From DASUSF01 sp036375275 (GTDB lineage: Bacteria > Pseudomonadota > Alphaproteobacteria > Geminicoccales > Geminicoccaceae): DNA of 7,350 bases. Positions 1 to 5,803 of this stretch are shown in pieces. Both the position numbers and the translations under genes were made by a program. Below the pieces are notes generated by a model. That model worked only from the letters and a program-made list of their open reading frames with translations, did no database searches and had not been told where the DNA came from. The DNA is taken from positions 1 to 7,350 of the forward strand of contig DASUSF010000437.1 of assembly GCA_036375275.1 (NCBI GenBank), read 5' to 3'. The number at the start of each line of letters is the position of its first letter. The first letter of the stretch is position 1.

Positions 1-167
1 AGCATCCAGTCGAGCAGGATCAGGTCGGGCGGGCGCTCGGCGAGCATGGTCAGCGCCTCGTCGCTGTTCAGCGCCTGGTCGACCGTGAAGCCGGCCCGCT
101 CGAGGTTGTAGGCGAGCAGCTGCTGCAGGGGAGCCTCGTCCTCGACGATCAGGACGTGGGGTTTCAT
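1..167 (-). CDS. phoB: PhoB phosphate response regulator, N-terminal part (cut by window edge)
   Basis: First 55 codons of the response regulator that activates phosphate-starvation genes after phosphorylation by PhoR. The visible part is most of the receiver domain. It has the acidic pair E9-D10 in IVEDEAP near the N terminus and the phosphoacceptor D53 in PDLILLDWM; both stretches match my memory of E. coli PhoB (VVEDEAP and PDLILLDWM, with D54 as acceptor). The rest of the receiver and the winged-helix DNA-binding domain lie beyond base 1. The start at 167 places the first beta strand directly after MKPH, as the family expects. Upstream are AGGTGA (170-175, very close to the start) and GGAGGG (182-187, 14 bases away); either could serve as ribosome binding site. 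It lies 29 bases after the phoU stop with no terminator between, so it is probably the last gene of the pst operon and induced by its own product. The identity is firm; the C-terminal half is not seen. Confidence 0.95.
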   Translation of the reverse strand, partial: MKPHVLIVEDEAPLQQLLAYNLERAGFTVDQALNSDEALTMLAERPPDLILLDWM

Positions 168-196
168 CGTCACCTGGATCTCCCTCCGCCGCCCCC

Positions 197-880
197 TCAG
201 GGCGCGTGCGGGCTGGGCATGCGGTTGATCCGCTCGCCGTGGATCATGTAATGGATCTTCTCGCCGATGTTGGTCGTGTGGTCGCCGATCCGCTCCAGGT
301 TCTTGGCGATGAAGATCAGGTCGATGCACGCCGTGATGTTGCGCGGGTCCTCCATCATGTAGGTGAGGAGCTCGCGGAACAGGCTGTTGTACATGTCGTC
401 GACTTCATCGTCGCGGTGCCATACGGCGCGCGCTTTCTGCGCGTCGCGTTCGACGTAGGCGTCGAGGATGTCCTTGACCATGGTCTGGGCGATCTCGGCC
501 ATCCGCGGGATGGTGTGCAGCGGCTTGATCGGTGGCTGCCGCGCCAGCCGCTCGGCGCGCTTGGCGACGTTGGTGGCGTAGTCGCCGATCCGCTCGAGGT
601 CGTTCGAGATCTTCATCGCCATGGCGATCAGGCGGAGGTCGATCGCCATCGGCTGACGGGTCGCGAGGAGGCGGATGGCGTGCTGGTCGATCTCCTCCTC
701 CAGCCGGTCGACATCGTCGTCGCGCTCGATCACCAGCCCGGCGATCTCGACGTCGCGCTTGACCAGCGCGTCGACTGCGCTCGCGACCTGCTGCTCGACC
801 AGCCCGCCCATCTCGATGATCTTGCGGGTCAGCTGGTTGATCTGCTGATCGTACGACTTGACGATGTGACGGGTGGCCAT
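197..880 (-). CDS. phoU: PhoU phosphate signalling regulator
   Basis: PhoU is a cytoplasmic helical-bundle protein that links the PstSCAB transporter to PhoR and holds the Pho response down when phosphate is plentiful. The 227-residue product has the two-fold PhoU repeat. Each repeat ends in a near-identical metal-binding signature: E96-RIG-D100 followed by YATN, and E196-RIG-D200 followed by HTTN. The N terminus (MATRHIVKSYDQQINQLT) is family-like, and the length is close to the usual 230-240. The frame stays open to an ATG at 979, but that would add 33 residues lying inside the pstB 3' end with no family similarity. I choose 880 because AGGGA (890-894) sits 9 bases upstream and the gene then starts 20 bases after the pstB stop. 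It is probably translated from the pst operon message, between pstB and phoB. No key residue appears to be missing. Confidence 0.96.
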   Translation of the reverse strand: MATRHIVKSYDQQINQLTRKIIEMGGLVEQQVASAVDALVKRDVEIAGLVIERDDDVDRLEEEIDQHAIRLLATRQPMAIDLRLIAMAMKISNDLERIGDYATNVAKRAERLARQPPIKPLHTIPRMAEIAQTMVKDILDAYVERDAQKARAVWHRDDEVDDMYNSLFRELLTYMMEDPRNITACIDLIFIAKNLERIGDHTTNIGEKIHYMIHGERINRMPSPHAP

Positions 881-900
881 GGATCCCTGTCCCTGCACGA

Positions 901-1815
901 TCAGCCGAAGCGCCCGGTGATGTAGTCCTGGGTCATCGACTCGTTCGGATTGGTGAAGATCTGGTCGGTGTCGCCCCACTCGATCAGCTTGCCGAGATGG
1001 AAGAACGCGGTCTTCTCCGAGACGCGCGCCGCCTGCTGCATGTTATGGGTGACGATGACGATGGTGAAGTTGCGCGACAGGTCGTCGATCAGCTCCTCGA
1101 TGTGCGCGGTGGCGATCGGGTCCAGGGCCGAGCAGGGCTCGTCCATCAGGATCACCTCGGGGCTGACGGCGATCGCGCGGGCGATGCACAGGCGCTGCTG
1201 CTGGCCGCCGGAGAGGCTCGTGCCGGGCATGTCGAGCCGGTCCTTGACCTCCTCCCAGAGCCCGGCGCCCCGGAGGCTGGTCTCGACCGCCTCGTCGAGC
1301 TCGCTCTTGGTCCGGGCAAGGCCGTGGATGCGCGGCCCGTAGGCGACGTTGTCGAAGATCGACTTCGGGAACGGGTTCGGCTTCTGGAACACCATGCCGA
1401 CCTTGGCGCGCAGCTGCACCACGTCGACCGCCTTGTCGTAGATGTCCTCGTCGTCGAGCCGGATGTCGCCTTTGACCCGGGCGATGTCGATCACGTCGTT
1501 CATCCGGTTGAGGCACCGGATGAAGGTCGACTTGCCGCAGCCGGACGGGCCGATCAGCGCAGTGACCTCGCCCTCGGCGATGTCGAGCGACACCCCGAAC
1601 AGCGCCTGCTTGTCGCCGTACCAGAGGTCGACGTCGCGTGCCGCCATCTTCGCCCGTGGCGCCTCCTCGACTCCGGTCGGCACCTCGGGGTGAACCGCGA
1701 CGGGAGCGCGCGGCGCCTCCTGCAGCCCCGGATGCTCCTTCGGCGGCTGGTCGTGACGCTGCCGCCGGGGAGGCTCCGGGTGCGGCAGCGTCTTCGGGTG
1801 GGCCTGGGTCACCAT
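901..1815 (-). CDS. pstB: PstB phosphate ABC transporter ATPase
   Basis: Cytoplasmic ATPase of the high-affinity phosphate importer; it works as a dimer beneath PstC and PstA. All nucleotide-binding motifs are intact: Walker A GPSGCGKST at 89-97, Q-loop Q144 in FQKPNPFP, signature LSGGQQQR at 201-208, Walker B VILMDEP with catalytic E226, D-loop SALD at 229-232, and switch H257 in VTHN. The sequence LNRMND after Walker A and the PNPFP after the Q-loop are typical of PstB rather than other ABC ATPases. At 304 residues it is longer than the usual 250-270. Residues 1 to about 54 are a Pro/His-rich, low-complexity tail before the domain begins at KMAARDVDLWYG. I take the ATG at 1815 because it overlaps the pstA stop (ATGGTGA) and has GGAGG 11 bases upstream. 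An internal ATG at 1647 with AGGAGG 14 bases upstream is the main alternative (248 residues) but would cut into the first beta strand. Confidence 0.96.
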   Translation of the reverse strand: MVTQAHPKTLPHPEPPRRQRHDQPPKEHPGLQEAPRAPVAVHPEVPTGVEEAPRAKMAARDVDLWYGDKQALFGVSLDIAEGEVTALIGPSGCGKSTFIRCLNRMNDVIDIARVKGDIRLDDEDIYDKAVDVVQLRAKVGMVFQKPNPFPKSIFDNVAYGPRIHGLARTKSELDEAVETSLRGAGLWEEVKDRLDMPGTSLSGGQQQRLCIARAIAVSPEVILMDEPCSALDPIATAHIEELIDDLSRNFTIVIVTHNMQQAARVSEKTAFFHLGKLIEWGDTDQIFTNPNESMTQDYITGRFG

Positions 1816-3107
1816 TTCCGTTCGAACCTCCGGCGCAGGAAGACGGCGAGGGCGTTCATCAGGATCAGGAAGCCGAGCAGGACCACGATGGCCGCGCTGG
1901 TGCGGGCGACGAAGCCGCGCTCGGGGCTGTCGAACCAGATGAAGATTTGGGTCGGCAGGGCGGTCGACGGCGAGGTGACCCCCTCCGGCGCCGCGGTGAT
2001 GAACGCGTTCATGCCGATCAGCAGGAGCGGCGCGGTCTCGCCGAGCGCCTGGGCCATGCCGATGATCGCTCCGGTCAGAATGCCGGGCATCGCCAGCGGC
2101 AGCACGTGGTGGCCGACCATCTGGAGGTGCGAGGCGCCGACGCCAAGCGCCGCCTCGCGGATCGACGGCGGCACCGCCTTGAGCGCGCTCCGGGTCGCGA
2201 TGATGATGGTCGGCAGGGTCATCAGCGACAGCACCATGCCGCCGACCAGCGGCGCCGAGCGGGGCAGGCCGAAGAAGCCGAGGAACACCGCGAGGCCGAG
2301 CAGGCCGAACACGATCGACGGCACCGCCGCGAGGTTGTTGATGTTGACCTCGATCAGGTCGGTCCAGCGGTTCTTGGGCGCGAACTCCTCGAGGTATACG
2401 GCGGCCGCAACCCCCATCGGGACGCTCAGCAGCGCCGTGATCAGCAGCAGGTAGAAGGATCCCTTGAGCGCGCCCTCGAGGCCGGCGAGCTCCGGGAACC
2501 GGCTGTCCGCGGCCGTGAAGAGCGTGGTGTTCGGGACCGAGCGGACCCGCCCCTGCTCCACGAGGGCGTCGTAGTAGGCGATCTGCCGGTCGCTCACCCG
2601 ACGCCGCCCCGGGGGCAGCTCGCGATCGATCACCCCCTTGCGCAGCTGGTCGATCGAATCCGACGCCGGGACCCAGATGCTGACCGTCTTACCGACGAGG
2701 CCTGGATTCTCGACCACCCGCTCGCGCACCTCGAACTGCGCTCCATTGCTGATCAGGTCGCGGAGCGGCCGCTGGTCGGCGGCGCTCTCCACCTCGGGGA
2801 AGAGACCGTAGACCGCTTCCCGCACGAGATCCTGATAGCGCCCCCGGAACGGGTCGTCGGCATCGATCCGGCCCGGGTCGATGGTCACGTCGAGCCGGAT
2901 CTGGGTCGTGGTCCATGCGGTCCAGGAGGAGATGACGATCGACGAGAGCAGGATCACGAGCAGGCCGATCGCGACCGCGATCGCGCCCGCGCCCAGGCGA
3001 CGAAGCCGGCGATCGGCGGCGTGCCGGCGCCTGACGCGCTCGGCCGCGTCGTCGGTGTTCGACCAGCCCGCCGCGGTCGGCCGCGCGCCTCGCGGGATGT
3101 CAGTCAT
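1809..3107 (-). CDS. pstA: PstA phosphate ABC transporter permease, long alphaproteobacterial form
   Basis: One of the two inner-membrane permeases of the Pst importer. The 432 residues are well above the roughly 300 of E. coli PstA. The order seen is a charged cytoplasmic N terminus (1-37), a membrane segment at about 38-60, a soluble segment at about 63-210 that should lie in the periplasm, then the MetI-like permease core at about 213-425 with several further hydrophobic segments. The ABC-facing EAA loop is visible at about 317-346 (REAALGVGAS, then VLPLAMPG). The motif GETAPLLLIG at 356-365 is typical of PstA. The extra N-terminal part (SSWTAWTTTQIRLDVTIDP region) fits the domain of unknown function known at the front of alphaproteobacterial PstA (DUF3333, assigned from memory). 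The ATG shares 8 bases with the pstC stop (ATGACTGA), behind a weak GAGAGAAG, suggesting translational coupling. The last codons overlap the pstB start by 7 bases. Confidence 0.95.
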   Translation of the reverse strand: MTDIPRGARPTAAGWSNTDDAAERVRRRHAADRRLRRLGAGAIAVAIGLLVILLSSIVISSWTAWTTTQIRLDVTIDPGRIDADDPFRGRYQDLVREAVYGLFPEVESAADQRPLRDLISNGAQFEVRERVVENPGLVGKTVSIWVPASDSIDQLRKGVIDRELPPGRRRVSDRQIAYYDALVEQGRVRSVPNTTLFTAADSRFPELAGLEGALKGSFYLLLITALLSVPMGVAAAVYLEEFAPKNRWTDLIEVNINNLAAVPSIVFGLLGLAVFLGFFGLPRSAPLVGGMVLSLMTLPTIIIATRSALKAVPPSIREAALGVGASHLQMVGHHVLPLAMPGILTGAIIGMAQALGETAPLLLIGMNAFITAAPEGVTSPSTALPTQIFIWFDSPERGFVARTSAAIVVLLGFLILMNALAVFLRRRFERKW

Positions 3108-4485
3108 ACTTCTCTCGATAGCGCTTGACGGTCTGCAGCGCGGCGACGTTGAGGGCGAGCGTGGAGAGGAACAGCACGAAGCCGAGCCCGAAGGCCGCGA
3201 GCGTCTTCGGGCTGTCGAACTCGCTGTCGCCGATCAGCAGGGTCACGATCTGGACCGTCGTGGTGGTCACGCCGTCCAGGGGATTGAGCGACAGGGTCGC
3301 GGTGAGGCCCGCGGCCATGACGACGATCATGGTCTCGCCGATGGCCCGGCTCACGGCCAGCAGGACGCCGCCCATGATCCCCGGCAGCGCGGCCGGCAGG
3401 AGCACCAGGCGGATGGTTTCGGCCTGGGTGGCGCCGAGCGCGGCCGAGCCGTCCCGCAGCGCCCGCGGCACGGCGGTGAGGGCGTCGTCGGAAAACGACG
3501 AGATGAACGGGATCAGCATGATGCCCATCACGGCTCCGGGGACGATCGCCGCGGTCGGGGACACGTCGATCCCGACCGCGGCGCCGAGACCGCGAAGCAG
3601 GGGCGACACCACCAGCACGGCGAAGAAGCCGTAGACGATGGTCGGGATGCCGGCGAGGATCTCGAGCAGCGGCTTGACCACCGTGCGGGTCCTGCTGTCC
3701 GCGTACTCGGACATGTAGATCGCCGCGAAAAGGCCGATCGGCAGGGCCACCGCCATGGCGACCACGGTCACCATGATCGTGCCCCAGAACACCGGCACCG
3801 CCCCGAACGCGCCGAGACCGGCCACCTGATCGGCGCGGATCGGGATCTGGGGCTCCCAGTTGAGCCCGAACAGGAACTCGTGCGGCGGCACGCGCTCGAA
3901 GAAGCGGACGCTCTCGATCAGCAGCGAGACCACGATGCCCAGGGTCGTGAGGATCGCGACGATCGAGCACAGCACCAGGAGGACGCCGATGATCCGCTCC
4001 ACCCGGTTGCGGGCGCGGAAGGCCGGCGCCACCTGGCGCCTGGCCAGGACGAGGCCGGCGATGGCGAGCGAGACCACGCACACCACGAGCGCCGCGCGCG
4101 CGGCGAAGCGCAACGTCTGGTAGTAGGCGGCCGCGGTCGTGATCTCCGGCTTGGGTGTCCCGAAGACGAAGCCCGCCGCGGCGTTCTTGATCGTCTGCAG
4201 CAGCAGATCGAGCTCGGACGGGGTCGCGCTCGCCGTCATCCGGTCGGGGAGCCCCGCGAGCAGAAGGCGGTCGACGACCACCGGCTCGAGCAGCAGCCAG
4301 ACCAGCAGCAGGACCAGGGCCGGCAAGCCGCACCACAAGGCCACGAAGTAGCCGTAGTACCGCGGCAGCGAGTGCAGCCGCCCGGCTGCAGCTTCCTGTT
4401 CCAGCGCCACGGCGCGGTTCCGGCCCATCCAATAGCCGGCGAGCGACAGGATCAGGATGACGAAGAACACGACCGCGATGGTCAT
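3100..4485 (-). CDS. pstC: PstC phosphate ABC transporter permease, long form with N-terminal domain
   Basis: Partner permease of PstA in the inner membrane. The 461 residues include a core of about 300 matching ordinary PstC, preceded by about 160 extra residues. The extra part has a membrane segment at 2-19, a second at about 46-68, a soluble stretch at about 70-128, and a third segment at about 131-148. The core runs from about 164 to 453 and includes the EAA loop (RDGSAALGATQAETIRLVLL, 344-363, with LLPAALPG at 362-369) and the RAIGE motif at 380-384; the matching Arg and Glu in E. coli PstC are, as I recall, needed for transport. The sequence LHSLPRYYG followed by LWCGLPAL near residues 37-57 is typical of the long alphaproteobacterial form and supports the ATG at 4485. 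GGAGCAGG (4497-4504) lies 11 bases upstream. It is separated from pstS by 82 bases holding a strong hairpin, so its expression may be lower than that of pstS. Confidence 0.95.
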   Translation of the reverse strand: MTIAVVFFVILILSLAGYWMGRNRAVALEQEAAAGRLHSLPRYYGYFVALWCGLPALVLLLVWLLLEPVVVDRLLLAGLPDRMTASATPSELDLLLQTIKNAAAGFVFGTPKPEITTAAAYYQTLRFAARAALVVCVVSLAIAGLVLARRQVAPAFRARNRVERIIGVLLVLCSIVAILTTLGIVVSLLIESVRFFERVPPHEFLFGLNWEPQIPIRADQVAGLGAFGAVPVFWGTIMVTVVAMAVALPIGLFAAIYMSEYADSRTRTVVKPLLEILAGIPTIVYGFFAVLVVSPLLRGLGAAVGIDVSPTAAIVPGAVMGIMLIPFISSFSDDALTAVPRALRDGSAALGATQAETIRLVLLPAALPGIMGGVLLAVSRAIGETMIVVMAAGLTATLSLNPLDGVTTTTVQIVTLLIGDSEFDSPKTLAAFGLGFVLFLSTLALNVAALQTVKRYREKYD

Positions 4486-4511
4486 CGGCGACGGTGCCTG
4501 CTCCGATCGGC

Positions 4512-4545
4512 CGCGAGCCGACGCGGCAATCCGCGCCGACTCGCA
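4512..4545 (-). promoter_or_regulatory. Stable RNA hairpin in the pstS-pstC spacer
   Basis: In the minus-strand transcript the arms 4545-4531 and 4526-4512 pair over 15 base pairs with no mismatch and close on the four-base loop AUUG. Twelve pairs are Watson-Crick, mostly G-C, and three are G-U wobbles. In a plus-strand transcript those three positions would be A-C clashes, so the structure suits the pst message only. No run of U follows (the sequence goes on CGGCCGAUCGG), so it is not a normal intrinsic terminator. By analogy with hairpins after binding-protein genes in other importer operons, it may protect the pstS 3' end, block 3' exonucleases or reduce read-through into pstC; this is inference. 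Confidence 0.72.
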
Positions 4546-4567
4546 CGTCCGTGGCTGCGTCGTGTGG

Positions 4568-5596
4568 TCAGGAGCCCGGGCTTTCCATCGGGATGCCCTC
4601 GACCGCGGCCTCCTGCACCTCCTGCAGCCTCTCCTCGCCGAGCGGGATCAGGCCGCGCTCCGAGAGGTAGCCGTAAGGGCCCATCGCATCGTCGCTGACG
4701 TACTCCTCGATCAGCTCCTGGAGGTTCGGGATCACTCCGCGATGCGCGTTCTTGGTGTAGATGAAGAGCGGCCGCGAGACCCCGTACTCGCCGCTCTCGA
4801 TGGTCTCCTCGTTCGGCTCGACCCCGCCGATGGCGACCGGCTTCAGCGTGTCCTGGTTCTCGTACAGGAACGAGTAGCCGAAGATGCCGTAGGCGTTCGG
4901 GTCGGCGCTCAGCCGCTGGACGATCAGGTTGTCGTTCTCGCCTGCCTCGACGAACGGACCGTCGGTGCGCATCCGCTGGCAGACCTCCTGCTGGCGCTCT
5001 TCCGGGAGCTGCGCGATCGCCTCGAACTCGCCGCAGCCCTCCTGCATCACGAGCTCGACCCAGGCATCGCGGGTGCCCGAGGTCGGTGGCGGGCCGTAGA
5101 CCAGGATCGGGATGTCCGGCAGAGACGGGTCGACCTCGCTCCAGCGGGTGTGGGGATTGGCGACCACCTCACCGTCGACCGCGACTTCGGCGGCGAGGGC
5201 GCTGAACAGCTGCGCCTTGGACAGGTCCATCGCCTCGCCGTCCTGGGCGACGGCCATGGACAAGCCGTCGTAGCCGAGGAGGATCTCGGTGACCTCGGTG
5301 ACGCCGTTCTGCTGGCACAGCTCCCACTCGGACTCCTTCATCGCCCGTGAGGCGCCGGTGATGTCGGCGAAGCCGGTGCCGATCCCCTCGCAGAAGATCT
5401 GCATGCCGCCGCCGGTGCCGGTCGACTCGACCACCGGCGCCACCGCCCCGGTGTTGGCCGCGAAGCGCTCGGCGACCGCCTGGCTGTAGGGGAAGACCGT
5501 CGACGAGCCGACGATCCGGATCTGATCGCGCGCGAGCGCCTCGCCGGCAAAGGCCAGGACAGCCACGGCGGCGACCGAACAGGTAAGCGTGTTCAT
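4568..5596 (-). CDS. pstS: PstS periplasmic phosphate-binding protein
   Basis: Binds phosphate in the periplasm and delivers it to PstC/PstA. The 342-residue precursor begins with a hydrophobic signal peptide (about 1-22) ending in EALA before RDQIRIVG, a likely signal peptidase I site. The ligand-site loops are visible: GSSTVFPYS (30-38), ESTGTGGG (57-64), ADITGASR (77-84) and PPPTSGTRDAW (169-179), where the SGT matches the phosphate-binding S-G-T of E. coli PstS. C69 with C94 and C188 with C206 could form two disulfides. The start is fixed by GAGGGAG (5604-5610) 7 bases before the ATG. The longer frame to 5668 would put a hydrophilic stretch before the signal peptide. One oddity is that no Lys or Arg precedes the hydrophobic core (MNTLTCSVAAV). 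It is the first gene after the Pho box and is expected to be the most abundant product of the operon. Confidence 0.96.
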   Translation of the reverse strand: MNTLTCSVAAVAVLAFAGEALARDQIRIVGSSTVFPYSQAVAERFAANTGAVAPVVESTGTGGGMQIFCEGIGTGFADITGASRAMKESEWELCQQNGVTEVTEILLGYDGLSMAVAQDGEAMDLSKAQLFSALAAEVAVDGEVVANPHTRWSEVDPSLPDIPILVYGPPPTSGTRDAWVELVMQEGCGEFEAIAQLPEERQQEVCQRMRTDGPFVEAGENDNLIVQRLSADPNAYGIFGYSFLYENQDTLKPVAIGGVEPNEETIESGEYGVSRPLFIYTKNAHRGVIPNLQELIEEYVSDDAMGPYGYLSERGLIPLGEERLQEVQEAAVEGIPMESPGS

Positions 5597-5767
5597 GGAG
5601 GAACTCCCTCGGGGTTGCGAGGCGTCGCCGGAGGGCGGTCGTGCGCAGAAGGGGTGAAGGACCTCCACCGGCGCCCGGCGGTGGTCCTGATGGCGTTCCC
5701 TTCGCTCCCGCCGAGGCTCGGTCTTCTCCGGCGCAACGCGTCGCCACGCTTTCAGGCCTCGGCCGCG
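5597..5767 (-). promoter_or_regulatory. pstS 5' leader, non-coding, with possible RNA folding
   Basis: No gene is supported here on either strand. If transcription starts near 5761, the pstS message carries a leader of about 165 bases. It contains an 8-base perfect inverted repeat, GCCGAGGC (5763-5756) with GCCTCGGC (5717-5710), enclosing 38 bases. It also contains a nearer hairpin at 5687-5659: GGACCACCG pairs with CGGTGG and TCC around a 3-base bulge, with an 8-base loop. Neither is followed by a U run. I recognise no known riboswitch class. Such pairings are also common by chance in GC-rich DNA. Confidence 0.4.
5604..5610 (-). promoter_or_regulatory. pstS ribosome binding site
   Basis: GAGGGAG lies 7 bases before the ATG at 5596 and decides this start over the in-frame ATG at 5668. 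The bases just before the ATG (UUCCUCC) can pair with it: GAGG (5610-5607) with CCUC (5601-5598) across a 5-base loop, or GGAG with CUCC across a 3-base loop. The site may therefore be partly masked, though a 4-pair stem alone is weak. Confidence 0.8.
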
Positions 5768-5773
5768 TTTGTA
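5768..5773 (-). promoter_or_regulatory. Candidate -10 element of the pstS promoter
   Basis: TACAAA on the minus strand matches TATAAT at 4 of 6 positions and begins 10 bases after the Pho box ends. That is about where sigma-70 promoters activated by PhoB place their -10, the Pho box standing in for the -35. The start of transcription would be near 5761. Weak match; position is the main argument. Confidence 0.5.
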
Positions 5774-5783
5774 TGGCGGTCGG

Positions 5784-5801
5784 GTGACAGAACCGTGACA
5801 G
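5784..5801 (-). promoter_or_regulatory. Pho box (PhoB binding site) of pstS
   Basis: Read on the minus strand it is CTGTCAC-GGTT-CTGTCAC: two identical 7-base PhoB half-sites spaced 11 bases start to start, which is the classic Pho box architecture. It starts 2 bases after the phoR stop codon and points towards pstS. PhoB dimers bind such direct repeats head to tail and recruit RNA polymerase. A third unit at 11-base spacing (CCGCCAT) matches only 4 of 7 bases. This site should bring pstSCAB, phoU and phoB under phosphate control; phoR lies upstream of it. Confidence 0.93.
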
Positions 5802-5803
5802 GC

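Noticed and set aside
881..979. 33-codon N-terminal extension of phoU to an ATG at 979
   Set aside because: It would overlap the conserved C-terminal codons of pstB, has no PhoU similarity, and the 880 start has a well-placed AGGGA.
997..3128. Two overlapping plus-strand open frames of 485 and 496 codons opposite pstB and pstA
   Set aside because: No recognisable domains and skewed composition. Both sit wholly opposite well-supported genes.
4512..4545. The pstS-pstC hairpin as an intrinsic terminator
   Set aside because: No U run follows the stem in the transcript direction, and the transporter genes downstream need to be expressed with pstS.
3104..4546. 480-codon minus-strand frame overlapping pstC in another phase
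   Set aside because: Arg/Gly/Pro-rich with no membrane segments. The pstC phase carries the permease motifs.
2881..4698. 605-codon open frame on the plus strand
   Set aside because: It lies antisense to pstC and the front of pstA. The product is low-complexity Arg/His/Asp/Gln-rich with no domain, as expected of a shadow frame in GC-rich DNA.
5597..5668. 24-codon N-terminal extension of pstS
   Set aside because: It would place a hydrophilic stretch before the signal peptide, and the strong ribosome binding site serves the ATG at 5596.
5773..5779. Third PhoB half-site after the Pho box
   Set aside because: CCGCCAT sits at the right 11-base phase but matches the half-site at only 4 of 7 positions, too weak to call on its own.
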